Shown here: positions 22,280-35,500 of the stretch, in pieces
Layout: each line of letters opens with the position of its first letter
Numbering within the stretch: position 1 is the first letter of the stretch
NCBI RefSeq assembly: GCF_032854445.1
Contig: NC_088306.1
Location: 19,191,764 to 19,255,763, forward strand
Reading direction: 5' to 3'
DNA: 64,000 nt
Source of the DNA: Liolophura sinensis
Lineage: Eukaryota; Mollusca; Polyplacophora; Chitonida; Chitonidae
Program-made: the position numbers and the translations under genes
Notes under the pieces: model-generated
What the model was told of the DNA's origin: nothing
Seen by the model: the letters and a program-made list of their open reading frames with translations, nothing else
Databases searched by the model: none

Positions 22280-23519
22280 ATAACAATGCTGAAACAAAAC
22301 AGCAAGTCGTCATTATCCCATTTCCAAAGAAAAACGTACTCGTACTGATAAATTGAATTAATATGGTTAGTACAGATAACCTATTACTTGCTCGTGTCAT
22401 GGTTTTCACATGCTCGTGTCATCTTTCTTTCACAAAAATATCACATGAGTTTTTCGTAAAGAAAACAACAACTTTGGAGCTGAATATATCAATGCGCACT
22501 AAAGTAGCTTCTGTGGAGACCCACAACAGTGACCTTAAAACACTGAGCAACATTCGATCTCATTCCAGCACACTGCACTTTACACCATACAGAGCATTAA
22601 CATGATTAAACCGTAACGCCAGGCGAATCCCGGGTCAGTTTGATAACGTGACAGTGGTTTAATTTAAAAGTTCACATTTACAAGCTCCATTGCGCGACAC
22701 GCCTGTGTGTGACGAAATATAACACATCTGATATTTTGTTTGACAAATATATAAAAGTTCAGAGTTCTTTCGTGAGGAACGTGGAATAATGAAGATGTTG
22801 ACTGGTTTCGGAGCTGGCTGAGTCACAATTTTTTGCTCACTTGGTTGTCCCAGCTGTGGATCCTGTGAATGATGACGCATTTCTCCAGCTGAGATTCAGG
22901 TATGCATTGAAAAGTTTTCGCAGCTATTCAGACTGTAAGGTCGTAGACTTTTATTTTACTTGGCTAATGTAAGGTTTTAGATTTGATCAAGCGTAACTTT
23001 TAAGCTACAGATCGTTTTGGCTGCCGTTTAAAAAAAAATGAGACTTTTGGTACTTTAATACCAACAGTTCCTTTAGAGATTCACAAAAAATTTGGAAGTT
23101 TGTGTTTATGTTCATTTAAGGAATTATTCCACATGTTAAGACCAAGTCTGACTTAAGTCCAAGACAGCTTCGTGATCCGGAATCCAGGAGGTATTGTGGG
23201 TAATTTTCGCCTTTTCTGTCCCAATACCCTGACCGCATTGATATAAGCAATATACATGTATTTTGTATATGCTATTATACACACTACTAAAACAAAATAT
23301 TTTGTAAGTTAAAGTTGGAAAATATTTTAATAACTTGATACAAAAAGAAGTGGATAATTCAAAGCGTAAATTACAGCTTGTTCTCAAAACTGGATAACGT
23401 CTTGATGTATATTCTTATACGGCAGTTTCAGAAGTAACAAATTCACAAATGCCTGTCAAATATGGCGTTCTTAACATTGTGCAATGAATACGTGTAGTCT
23501 ATATATACACAGCATCAGA
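22280..23519. other. upstream flank of SLC23 gene 1, nothing clear
   Basis: No recognisable gene, repeat or strong promoter was seen. A CTATATATAC stretch sits about 15-25 bp before the chosen ATG, too close to serve as its TATA box unless translation starts elsewhere. Non-coding first exons may lie here. Confidence 0.4.
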
Positions 23520-23678
23520 ATGGAGAATGAAACCGAGAATGACGCCAAGATCACCAAATCTTTGGAGAACCCCGCTGGCCCGAAAGCAATTGAAGTGAAG
23601 ACCGCACCTGTCAGCCATATTGTTTACAAAGTAGCAGACATTCCCTCGTTTCCAGCCACTCTAGTGTTTGCATTACAG
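23520..23678 (+). CDS. SLC23 gene 1, exon 1
   Basis: 53 codons from MENETENDAK to PATLVFALQ; donor CAG|GTAACA, phase 0. It encodes the cytoplasmic N-terminus and the start of TM1. ATG 23520 is preferred because homologous N-termini are short; ATG 23484 is in frame. Confidence 0.8.
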
Positions 23679-26494
23679 GTAACACTGCAAAACACACGTG
23701 GGATCATCTTTTTATTTATTTATATGATTTGCGTTTAAAGCCGTACTCAAGAATATGTCACTTGTACAACGGCCAGCATTATGGTGGGAGGAAACCGGGC
23801 ACAGCCTTCCCACGTACGGCCCGGAGAGGAAGTCATCACGAGGTGTACTTGAACTCACAGAGACCGCATTGATGAGAGGCACCTGGGTCATTGCGCGCTG
23901 GCACGCTGCCCACGTCGGCAACGGATACCCCCGCCTTAGATTATATGTACCATCCTAACGCTAACACTTTAGATGGAAAACTTTCTGATTTTATGTCTCC
24001 ATGATCCCCCCCCCCAAAAAAAACTTTTCTCGTCTTTGTCTTGAAAAGTCACACAGAATAAGTACCCATGAATAATTATCCAGTAGGTTACGAAAAATAC
24101 ATATCGTAGTCATTAGACAATCTACTGTACAACAATACGGGAGTTTCCAGTTCAAAATTTTTTTGTTGTTGAAGATAAAAACAATCCTCCTGTATCATAT
24201 GATTCGTGAAAAATATTAGGCAATCTTTTTTGACATTAATTTACCGATCATTTGTCTAACCGTGTTTCAGAGGCAAAAATCACAGTTTTTTTCTTTCCTT
24301 TAGAAACGTCTCAAGTTCACAAACGTTTAACTCTTCAATTTTCTCCATCGTTTGTCTGCTCTAAATATCTTTTTTGCGAATTTTTTGCAAACGCCCATGT
24401 TATATTAAATGTAATCCCGCAATTGTTGCTGAACATTTTTGACAGATAACATAATACGCTAGGGCTTTTTCTACCTTTAACGATAACAGAGTTCGAAATC
24501 GAAACCCACCTATTGTATTATTATGTCCTACTGCATGTATTGTACTACTCCAATGCTGTATAATAGTTCATTTTAGTCGGTTAACTTCCCCAATGTCAGT
24601 CGAAAAAGAATATTTTCCTTGATGCATCTTGTTTTGACCTTCAGGTCGCATTACAAGTTGTCTCCGGTGCTGTCACAAACTCGATCTTGCTATCAGACGC
24701 CATTTGTGGTACAAGCCACGTGACAGCCAAGCTGATGAGCACCAACATGTTCATGTGTGGCCTGACTACATTCATACAGGCTGTGATTGGTGTGAGGTAA
24801 GAGTAACAGGTGCTTCTGTTCAATTTATTTATTTATTTATTTGATTGGTGTTTTACGCCGTACTCAAAAATATTTCACTTATACGACGGCAGCCAGCATT
24901 ATGGTGGGAGGAAACCGGGCAGACGTTGGGAGAAACCATTTGACCATCCGCAGGGTGCTGGGAGACTTTCCCATGTATGGCCGGGGAGGAAGCCAGCAAG
25001 AGCTGGACTTGAACTCACAGCGACCGCATTGGTGAGAGGCTCCTGAGTCTGTTCAATTTAGTTCTGTAGGAAAGATTTAAAGGCAAAGGAACCACTAACG
25101 TCAAGTATATGTCAGATGAAAGACAATCGACGGTTGTCTACAAATATAGTTATTATTTTTTTGAAATGTTTCCAACCCACTAAAAGCAGTTGAAACTTTG
25201 GATTCCACGGTGGTCTTTTCTGACCATAATGGGACCAGTGACGTCACATCAACTATTTACCACTTAACACACAGAAGTTGCCAGATTTCATCATTCTAAA
25301 TGCATATACATATAGATCTATGAATATATTTGCAGAGTGGACCTTGAAAAGAGTTATTTCAAGCAAAAATATGAATGTGACGCCACTGATACCCTCTGGG
25401 TCACTACAGATAATTTGATGTTTTTTAAACTTTTTTTTACTCTTATGGATAAATTCTAAGAACATAAATCAAACTATTCCCCCGAACCATTTTTAAATGG
25501 TCTTTAATCTGACATATACTTTATTTTAGTATTTTCTTTGTCTTTAAATCTTTAGCATTCAAATAGATCTAACGATGATCCGTGATACTTCAATGGTCGA
25601 GATCTAACTACAACAAATATTTGTGGTGACTGAACGAACCAAACCTTTGAAATACGCGATGCAAAATCACCATGAAACTTACAATAGTTTGTCTTAAGGG
25701 GAGAAAGGAATGGTCCAGGGAAATGAATTAAAACAGTATTGAAGTCGTGTACCATTCTAGTTCATAAGTTGTTATTCAAAATACGTAACTCAGGTGGTCT
25801 TTGACTGCAGCTGTTCATATATCCAACGTGGCGATCTTGCTCAACACTTTAGATATACATCCGCTACATGTGGGTTAAGCAGAATTAGACACAAAAACGA
25901 AACAGTGTGTCAGAGATTACGGACACTGTCCGTACTTATCTACGAGAAAACTAAGTTCATTGCAATATTTAAGAAACTTGGGATGAAGATGTTCGATGGA
26001 ATATCCTCGACACACTGGTTGTTGCAGAGATAACTTGTGACGTTGATTGCTATAGTCACACAACACGCAACATCCAACAAGTGTTACAAGGCTAGGTAGG
26101 TACATGTCGTATACAGGACCGTTCGGTATATATTGCTCCCTCTTAAATCACATCACCGAAATTGGTAGGTACAGCCTGCATATATTTTACAAACATCAGC
26201 ATCACCTTGATATTGTCATTAACTGTTCCACATATCGTTCTTAAAGATTTATGCATTTTGTTTTATTTATTTGATTGATGTTTATCCCGTGCTCAAGAAT
26301 ATTTCATATATACAACGGCGACCAACATTAAGCAAACAGTTCTTAAACACGACTAACTTCTTTTTTCTCACGAGTCATCCTGAAAAGAGTGCCGGTTTCC
26401 TCCCACCATAATGTTGGCCGCGGTCGTATAAGTGAGCTATCATTGAGTACGGCGTAAAACACCAACCAAATAAATAAATAAATAAGCCAATAAA

Positions 26495-26525
<31 letters not shown>

Positions 26526-29500
26526 TAATGCTCTTTATTTCATATCGATGGCCTTAGTAGGTGTAGCACCTATTGTCACAAGGGTCGATTGCAAGTAACC
26601 AGCGATAACAATAGATACAGGCTATACATATATGGCAAATTATTTTGAAAAGCATGCAATAATAAAAATGTATACAGGCCTTAACAAGACTTGAAAAATA
26701 CGTTAAAATTTTACATACTTGGCAGTCGTGGAGATAAAACGCCTCTGAATTCATTAAAATAAAATTCGTGACAAGATCGTTTTAAAGATTCCAGACTAAT
26801 TCATTGTAAAACATTGGCCCTGAGATTCTAAAAAAAAACGTTTTAAAATTTCCTTTCGTGAGAATGGTATATTCAAAGTCTGCTGAGAATGTGATCTTAG
26901 ATTACTAGCTGGTTCGCACACAGAGAAGACTAGAGATATAAAGAGGTGCTTGACCACGTACACTCTTAAAGACTAAAACAACAAGATTAAATTTATATCG
27001 ATAAAAAGTGGATACCACTTCAATGCTACGAACATATCATGAGACGAATTCTGGCATCGTAACCCAAAATAAGGCGCATAGATCTTTTTCGCGATGCATC
27101 TAGTCTTGACAAATCTGATTTACTACTGTTGCCCCAAACAGAAATACAGTAATCCAAGTATGGTTGGACAAAACTATGGTAAAATTGTTTTCGAGCCGTT
27201 AAGGGTAAAATTTTCTTTACTTGGACTGAAATTGCAAACTTCGAGGATTTACATTCATGTTAATTGGGGGCTAGAAGTGGCTAAAAGTTGCCTCAGTACG
27301 ATTCAGGAATGAAACACCGCACATGCTGATTAAAATAAATGAAATGGGTTTTAAAAGTTTGGTGGTAACGGGATCTTGTCAGCGGGCTTTCGTAACCTTG
27401 AGGCAACCTGCTAATGTGCGATTTGTAGCTATGGACAGGGTAAATATTATCGTCTTTGTAATGAATATATATTCTTTTGTGTTTTCAGACTCCCGATTTT
27501 CCAAACACCTAGTATTTACTACGTGGTTCCTATAATCTCCAGAGCGGACCTACCAGACTGGGCATGCACCAACCAAGATTATGGTAATGACTAGGGCAAG
27601 AAATGCTGCAGTGGAGATCTACCAATCTTCATTCAAGGGGCGTTATTCGTTTTATTAATTCTAACAGTTCTAAGATTTCTTTCCTTCCTCGCTAGATGCA
27701 TAATAATCGCTGTGATAACAATTTTATTTATTTATTTCACTGGTATAAACCTAAAAATTGTAGGTCGATGTAGTTATAGTAGACTATATAAGATATATAG
27801 TTAAAAAGACAAATCTTGACCACAATTTTCTGGCCAACCTAGTACATTTATTAAGATTCTCAACACCCTCGTAACTTTGATTATGTTTAATCTTTTATTT
27901 TATTGACGTTTTGTGTAATGCTTATACATACACGGTTGGATAAATTCTAAGAAAATAAATCAAACTATTTTCCTGGACAGTTTTTCATGGTCTTTCATCT
28001 GGCATATACTTCGTCTTAGTATTTTCTTGACTTTAAGTGCTCAGTATTCAAATAAATCTACTGCTTGATCCCTGGCACCACAATGATCGAGATCTAACCA
28101 GAATACATGTATGTGATCACCGAAGGAACCATTCCTTTCCTGAGATAGGCGATACAGATTCACCCTAAAACTTACAGTACTTCACAGTTTGTCCTTTGAG
28201 AGATCAGAATGATCTAAGCGAATGAATTAAATCAGTATTCAAACCGTGTACCGTGCTAGTTTATCAGTTGTAGATAAGAATATTTCTTTGACTAGTGGTC
28301 ATAAATGAGAGGAAATTGGCCAGGACTGGGGGGAAAAAATTGCGACCAATCGTCACGTGCTTAGCAAACGTTTTGATTGCGAACAAGTGACCTCTTTGGT
28401 CAAGTCATCGTCATAGTCATCTTCAGTACCAGCCATTTAGAAAGCTTTTCCCACTTTCATCTATCCAGTATCGTCCTCAAACCAAACGATGTCAGCGTTC
28501 AATGGAACTACTTTGTCCCCTCCTGAAACTGGAGACGACATTTGGAGAGGAAGGCTTCTTGAGGCAAGTGATATCTGCTGAATACGAAAAGCGCTAATAC
28601 AGCTTTATTGTATTGTCAACTGTTAAAATCCTACTGTTAGCGAAGTAGTATTTCCATGACTTTTTACGTCAGTAACGCTTCATATTTTAATCCTGTGAGG
28701 TGGCGCTAGTGTGAAGCTTGACTTCAAGCTATTCTTACGTCAAAAGTAGATTGTAGCGTAACGTGTACACCGTTACAATGTATCATTTTCAGCAGTAACC
28801 TAATACTGTCTTCATTGTGACGTCATCATGCTGACGTCAATAAAACGACGTCAAGGTGCCTGGCGTTTGGTGTAATGAGTATTTCATTAAGCTTAAAATA
28901 CTCAACGGTTAACTAACCAGCCAAGGTAAAAAAAAAGAAGTCTTGTGTGTTTTGACAGATCTGCGGTGTCCTGATGATAGTGTCAATCCTCCACGCCCTG
29001 ATCGGAGCCACGGGTTTGGGTGGACAGATTGCTAAGGTGATTGGCCCCTTGACCATCGCTCCTGCTGTGGTTGTGATGATCCTCAAGTTTTTGGACACAA
29101 TCCTCAAACTGGTTTTTATCCATCTGGGAGTCGCAGTACTGTAAGTAAGACGTAGTTCTTAGACTACACTAAATATTTTTCAAGGAGAAAAACGGTTGTT
29201 TGAAAACTCTCTTTGTGTCTAAGGATGTCTTCTGTAAGAAGAATAACTCAAATGGAAACCATGTTGATATCAGCAGGCTTTTTTTTACTCATTTGATTGG
29301 AGATAAACACCAGTGTCAAGAAATGTTCAAGAATATGACGTCTCTTGGGTTTGTGGGGCCAAGTAGTCACGCCAGTCGAAAGTAAACAACGTCCCTCCGC
29401 TAGGTATCACGGGATGATTCCACAAAGGCGATTCTGACTTAAGTCCAAATTTTAAAACTCCATAAGATGCTAGCTTTTTTTACTTGAAGTTGAAAATAAT

Positions 29501-32500
29501 ATGGACACATTTGTCTAAAGATAACATTGATAAAGTGGACAAAACTGTAATTTCTAAAGCCACGAAAATAAGCTCTATGGTCATATTTCAAATTTTGACT
29601 GAAATAAGAAATGGCTTTATCGGCCCCAAAAAACTTCTGATTTAACGCGACAAATGCCATGTCACAGGTATGATAACTATGCTGAATTATGACAGAAACA
29701 GCTATTGTGCCTAAGGATTTTTGTTGTTAAATTAAAATTTGAAGATAAAATTTGAGTTAAAGTCTAAAATTTGATATCAAGTAAAAACATTTCACCCCGC
29801 AAAATGTCATAATATATTGCCTGCAATATGCATATATTTAGTTTTCGTCAGAAAAATTTTTTCCACATATACGATATGTCGGTGAGTATTATGGGTGGAG
29901 GGAACAAGTGCCAGGGATAAATCCATCGGCCGTGGGCAAGTTACTGACGAAAGTTCCTCCATGTGACGTAAAGATATACACAACTGCTTTTTTAATGAAT
30001 GTCAGATGATATTGTCATGCAAGCAATGAACGCAGAGTAATCTACAAATGGGGTACTGTCAGATTTTCTTCTCACAAAACGTGGCGCTAATGTACCATCG
30101 GAAGTGCGCATCACAAGTCTTTTGTTGTGCGACGCAAAACATGTTTCTTTCTGCGGTTTCATCTGTGACGTATTTGGTCTACCTTCTGTGACGTCGCGCT
30201 GTTGACTCTGCAGTGGACCACTTCGGATTTCTGCCGGTATACCATTCCTCGTCCATTGCCAAATTTGAACCAAGAGGCTGAATAACTAACATGCATCTGT
30301 AACCACCACACCACGGCCCGTTACCCAACAGCCGTGACGTTTCATTGGAAACAATTCATTTCATATACACATTATACTCGCTAATTCTTTGAATGCCTAA
30401 TTCTTAAGGGCATAAACTGGGGCTTTAGGCAACTTTACCATGTTTGTGTCCGATCTATCACAGCACTCTGGCTACACTGCTCATCCTCACCACGTACATG
30501 GCCAATGTACTCGTTCCCATACCCTACTGGACGAGAAGTCATGGCTGGAAAATGACCAAGTCAAAATTCCTCAGAACTTACGCCGTGAGTTATCCCCCTT
30601 TTTACCCGGACGTTTTTAGATAAATAACTAGTGCATTCGGTAGAAAATCTTTCATTTTCATTATGGTTGTATCTGCATCTTGTTAAGCTTTTTTCTTTAC
30701 CAAATTTAACCTTAACTCTCAATATGCCCCTTTCAAACAAATAGCAATTCTGTCAATGCAGTGGTTAGTATAAATACTTTCCCCCTTAGGTTAATCTACG
30801 TAAGTCTTCATGCTTCTTTAGTAGATGTCGTTTAAAGGGACATATTGCCGACGGCAAAAAGGGTTGTGTTTATTCTTAAAGTGATCTACACTTAGATAAG
30901 CCTTCCAGATGACTACTGACAAATATCTGATCTGGAGAATCAAATGTCCAGTTTTATCCGGGATTTCCCTCCGATCTATCCACTCGCTGAAGTTGCTATA
31001 TTCAGAAACATGGTAGAGGACTGACTTATTTGACCGATTTATCTCCCCTTGTGGCGCCACCTAGTTTGCACCCGATGGGAGGCGTTTGATTAATTTCAAA
31101 TGTCAGACACGGGATTTTGTAGTGATCATACAACCTAACATGCAACTTGCTCTATCTTCTACATGTAACTTCAGTTCTGCCGTGCAGGTCGTTGGACATT
31201 ACTTATATTTTGTAATAAATAGTCTACAGAACGTTATATCATATTTCAGCCTGCCACTGATATGTGTTCGATTCACCTATGAACGTTGCATTGTGGTAAC
31301 CTCTGTGCTGCCTCATTTGCATGTTACCTCTTCGGGTGGACAGTTCATGGATTTTCCTTTCTAATTCTGTTAATTGAAAATTTTTGAGACATATTTTATC
31401 TTAGGCCATTCAGTTTAAGTTGAAATGTAACTCATTTTGGTATTTATTTTAACCAACCCAAGACGGCTTTCTTTCTGCAATGTGCCCCTTTTAAGATCGA
31501 GTTTGTAAAATTTAATAAACTGGTCTTTTCTAAGAAGGTGTACGAAGAATCCGTCTCTTATTGATGTGGGTTAATCACTGTTCCTGTTCTAGTCAATGGG
31601 GCAGCTAAAAAGAAATAAAAAGATTAAGAATTAAATAATTTGAAAGAAATCCCTTTTCTTTCGTGACATCTCTCTTTTAATCTCTACTTTCTTCAGGTAT
31701 TAATCAGCATCGCTTTGGGTTGGCTTCTCTGTCACATCCTGACCGTGACCGGAGCGTTGCCGGACGACCCGGACAGTTTGCAGTACAACGCCCGGACGGA
31801 CAATAAGGGAGATACGGTGGAACTGGCAAAGTGGTTCTATTTTCCTTACCCAGGTAAATTACATTTATAACTATTTGTAGTTCACGAATTACTTCCACAA
31901 AAATTGCTATGTAGCAAAAACAAAAGAGTCGTAAGTCAGGGTCACATTTTATTTATTTATTTTTTTTATTTGATTGGTGTTTTACGCCCTACTCAAGAAA
32001 CTTTCACTTATGTATACCAGCTTTATGGTTGAAAAACGGGCATTGATGGGAAACCGACGACCACCCGCAGGTTGAGTTACCTTTTAACTCAACCTTTTAT
32101 ATCTCTTGCGATTTGTATGAACTCAAGAGAGGAACAGAGGTTCCGATCCTAGATTCGGATCCACACTAATTCAGATATTCAAAATGTAATGGATTGTGCC
32201 CAGTCCAAGCTGTTCAAGAAAGTTTCATCCCGAAAGTTATCTTTGGTAAACATGTTGCTAGAAGGCTTGCCGAGAGTACAAAGTGAGGATGAGAGTTCCG
32301 TGGCAAAGGTGAGAGTTTTGTGGTAAGGGTAAGGGTTTTGTGGTAAGGTTGAGATTTCTGTTTTAAGGGTGAGATTTCTGTTGTAAGGGTGAGATTTTTG
32401 TGGTAAGGGTGAGATTTCTATGGTAAGATTGAGAGTTTTGTGGATAGAGTGATAGTTATGTGGTAAGGGTGAAAGGTCTGTGATATGGGTGAGAATTCTG

Positions 32501-35500
32501 TGGTAGGAGTGAAAGTTCTGTGGTAAGGGTGTGAGTTGTGTGGTAAGGGTGTGAGTTATGTGGTAAGGGTGAGAGTTATGTGGTAAGGATTAGAGCTCTG
32601 TGGTATGGGTGAGAGTTCTGTGGTAAGGGTAAGATTTCTATAGTATGGGTGAGATTTCTGTCTTAAGCTTGAGATTTCTGTGGTAAGGGTGAGATTTCTG
32701 TGGTAAGAGTAAGAGTTTTGTGGATAGAGTGATAGTTATGTGGTAAGGGTGAGAGGCCTGTGGTATTGATGAGGATTCTGTTGTAGGAGTGAAAGTTCTG
32801 TGGTAAGGGTGAGAGTTATGTAGTAAGGATTAGAGCTCTGTGGTATGGGTGAGAGTTCTGTGGTAAGGGTGAGATTTCTATAGTATGGGTGAGATTTCTG
32901 TCTTAAGGGTGTTCTGTGGTAAGGGTGAGATTTCTGTGGTAAGGGTGAGAGTTTTGTGGATAGAGTGATAGTTATGTGGTAAGGTGAGAGGCCTGTGGTA
33001 TTGGTGAGGATTCTGTTGTAGGAGTGAAAGTTCTGTGGCAAGGGTGAGAGTTTTGTGGTAAGGAGCTCTGTGGTATTGGTGAGAGTTCTGTGGTAGGAGT
33101 GAAAGTTATGTGGTAAGGATTAGAGCTCTGTGGTATTGGTGAGAGTTCTGTTTTAGGAATGAGACTTCTGTGATGGGGTGAAAGTTCTGTAGAGATGAGA
33201 GTTGTGTGGTATGAGTGAGAAGTCTCACGACTATTTACTTGGACAGCACTGTACCGAAGGGCCCTGCACATGACTTGCACATATCTCGCCTTTTAGCATT
33301 TGTTAGATCCTGCGTGTTGTGTGACGATTTCAATCAACGTCACTAGTTATTACCGCAAAAATTAGTGTGTCAAGGCTATTCTGTCAATCGCCTTCACTTC
33401 AAGTTTCTTAAGGTTTACAATGAGTACAATTATCTTGTAAGTAAATACGGGCCGAGAGTTCAGAATCTTTGGCGTTCTGCTTCATGAGTGTGTCTTATTC
33501 CGCTTAACCCGGAACGAGGGAGTGTACATTCATTGTGTTGGATTAAATCGTTAAATCGTTGGATATATGAAAAGTTGCAATCAAAGTGCAACTGAGATGC
33601 ATAATGACAGCTGATATTCTAGCAATCTAACATGCAGTGGTATTCAGTTTTCTAGTATGAAGAAACTGCAGTGCTTGGAGTAAAACTTATATTAGGCAAG
33701 TTACTGACGAACTTTCAGATGTGTGACGTACAGACTTGCACGTCGTATTGATGGAAGACATAGGCTTCAGTGAGCGTAGATGCAAAAACAGCCACAAAAA
33801 CTTCCCTGACCACTTATTGTCACCACGGCGTAAAAGAACGTTGAGAGAGGGAGGTAATATTGGACATTACGACATTTCCACATGAAGAGAATAAAATACA
33901 ATTGAAGACGTACAGCATAGAGCGTAAAATTCAGAACAGCGACGACAGTGTGATAGCTGACAAATGGTCACACGTATCCGGTGAAATACGCCCTTTTGTC
34001 AGTGTAAGGCATTCAGGGTTTCATTCTAACTTTTCATGCATAAACAGTAGCAAACTACACTCTTTCTGCGCGGTTCACGGCTGGTTTGCGTCAGTGTTAT
34101 TTGCAGTTCTCTGCGGTTCACGGTTGGTTTGGGTCAGTGTTATTTTCATTTCTCTGCGGTTCACGGTTGGTTACGGTCAGTGTTATTTTCAGTTCACTGC
34201 GATTCACGGTTGGTTTGGGTCAGTGTTATTGTAGTTCTCTGCGATTAACGGTTGGTTTGGATCAGTTTTATTTGCAGATCTTTGGGGTTCACGATTGGTT
34301 TGGGTCAGCGTTATTTGTAGCTCTCTATGGTTCACGGCTAGTTTGCGTTAGTGTTATTTGCAGTTCTCTGCGGTTCACGGTTGGTTTGGGTCAGTGTTAT
34401 TTGTAGTTCTCTGCGGTTCACGGCTGGTTTGGTTCAGTGTTATTTGTAGTTCTGTGCGATTAACGGTTGGTTTGGATCAGTTTTATTTGTAGTTCTTTGG
34501 GGTTCACGGTTGGTTTGGGTCAGCGTTATTTGTAGCTCTCTATGGTTCACGGCTAGTTTGCGTTAGTGTTATTTGCAGTTCTCTGCGGTTCACGGTTGGT
34601 TTGGGTCAGTGTTATTTGTAGTTCTCTGCGGTTCACGGCTGGTTTGGTTCAGTGTTATTTGTAGTTCTGTGCGATTAACGGTTGGTTAGGGTCAGTGTTA
34701 TTGTAGTTCTGTGCTATTAACGGTTGCTTTGGATCAGTTTTATTTGTAGTTCTTTGGGGTTCACGGTTGGTTTGGGTCAGTTTTATTTGTAGTTCTTTGG
34801 GGTTCACGGTTGGTTTGGGTCAGCGTTATTTGTAGCTCTCTATGGTTCACGGCTAGTTTGCGTTAGTGTTATTTGCACTTCTCTGCGGTTCACGGTTGGT
34901 TTGGTTCAGTGTTATTTGTAGTTCTGTGCGATTAACGGTTGGTTTGGGTCAGTTTTATTTGTAGTTCTCTGCGGTTCATGACAGGTTTGCAGGAGGATTT
35001 TGTCCTGCCAGAACTATGTCGATGCCAGTATAAAAGACTATTGCATACAGAGAAAAGCTGGAGGGTTTTATTTATTCATTATTTATTCATAACTTTTCAT
35101 ATAAATGCTCAAATACTAGCAACTTACACGCCCTAGCACCCTGGGCGAAGAAGAAACTGGGTAAATAATAATAATCATCATAATCATAATAATAAAGCAA
35201 TAGTTACAAATGCAATTCATAGGACGTCGCTGGTCTAGAATTACTCAAAATACTGTGTTGTTACCACACGTAATGAAACTTTGTAAAGATACCGGACCTT
35301 TCTCAAATGCAGCGGACTGTAGAAGTAACATAGAACGTGACATCTCAACCTTAAGTGCATATAAACACTAAAAACGTGTATAAAGCTCCAGCAAAATCTC
35401 TCCATTGATGTTAAGTTGTTCGACCCAACGAATACGCCATCTAAATATTATCTTTGAATTTTTTCTCCTCTTACCAGGTCAGTTCGGGGTACCTCGATTC

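Noticed and set aside
34086-34406. Open frames through the 43-bp repeats
   Set aside because: The unit is not a multiple of three, so the frame cycles through the repeat; there is no start context or conserved domain.
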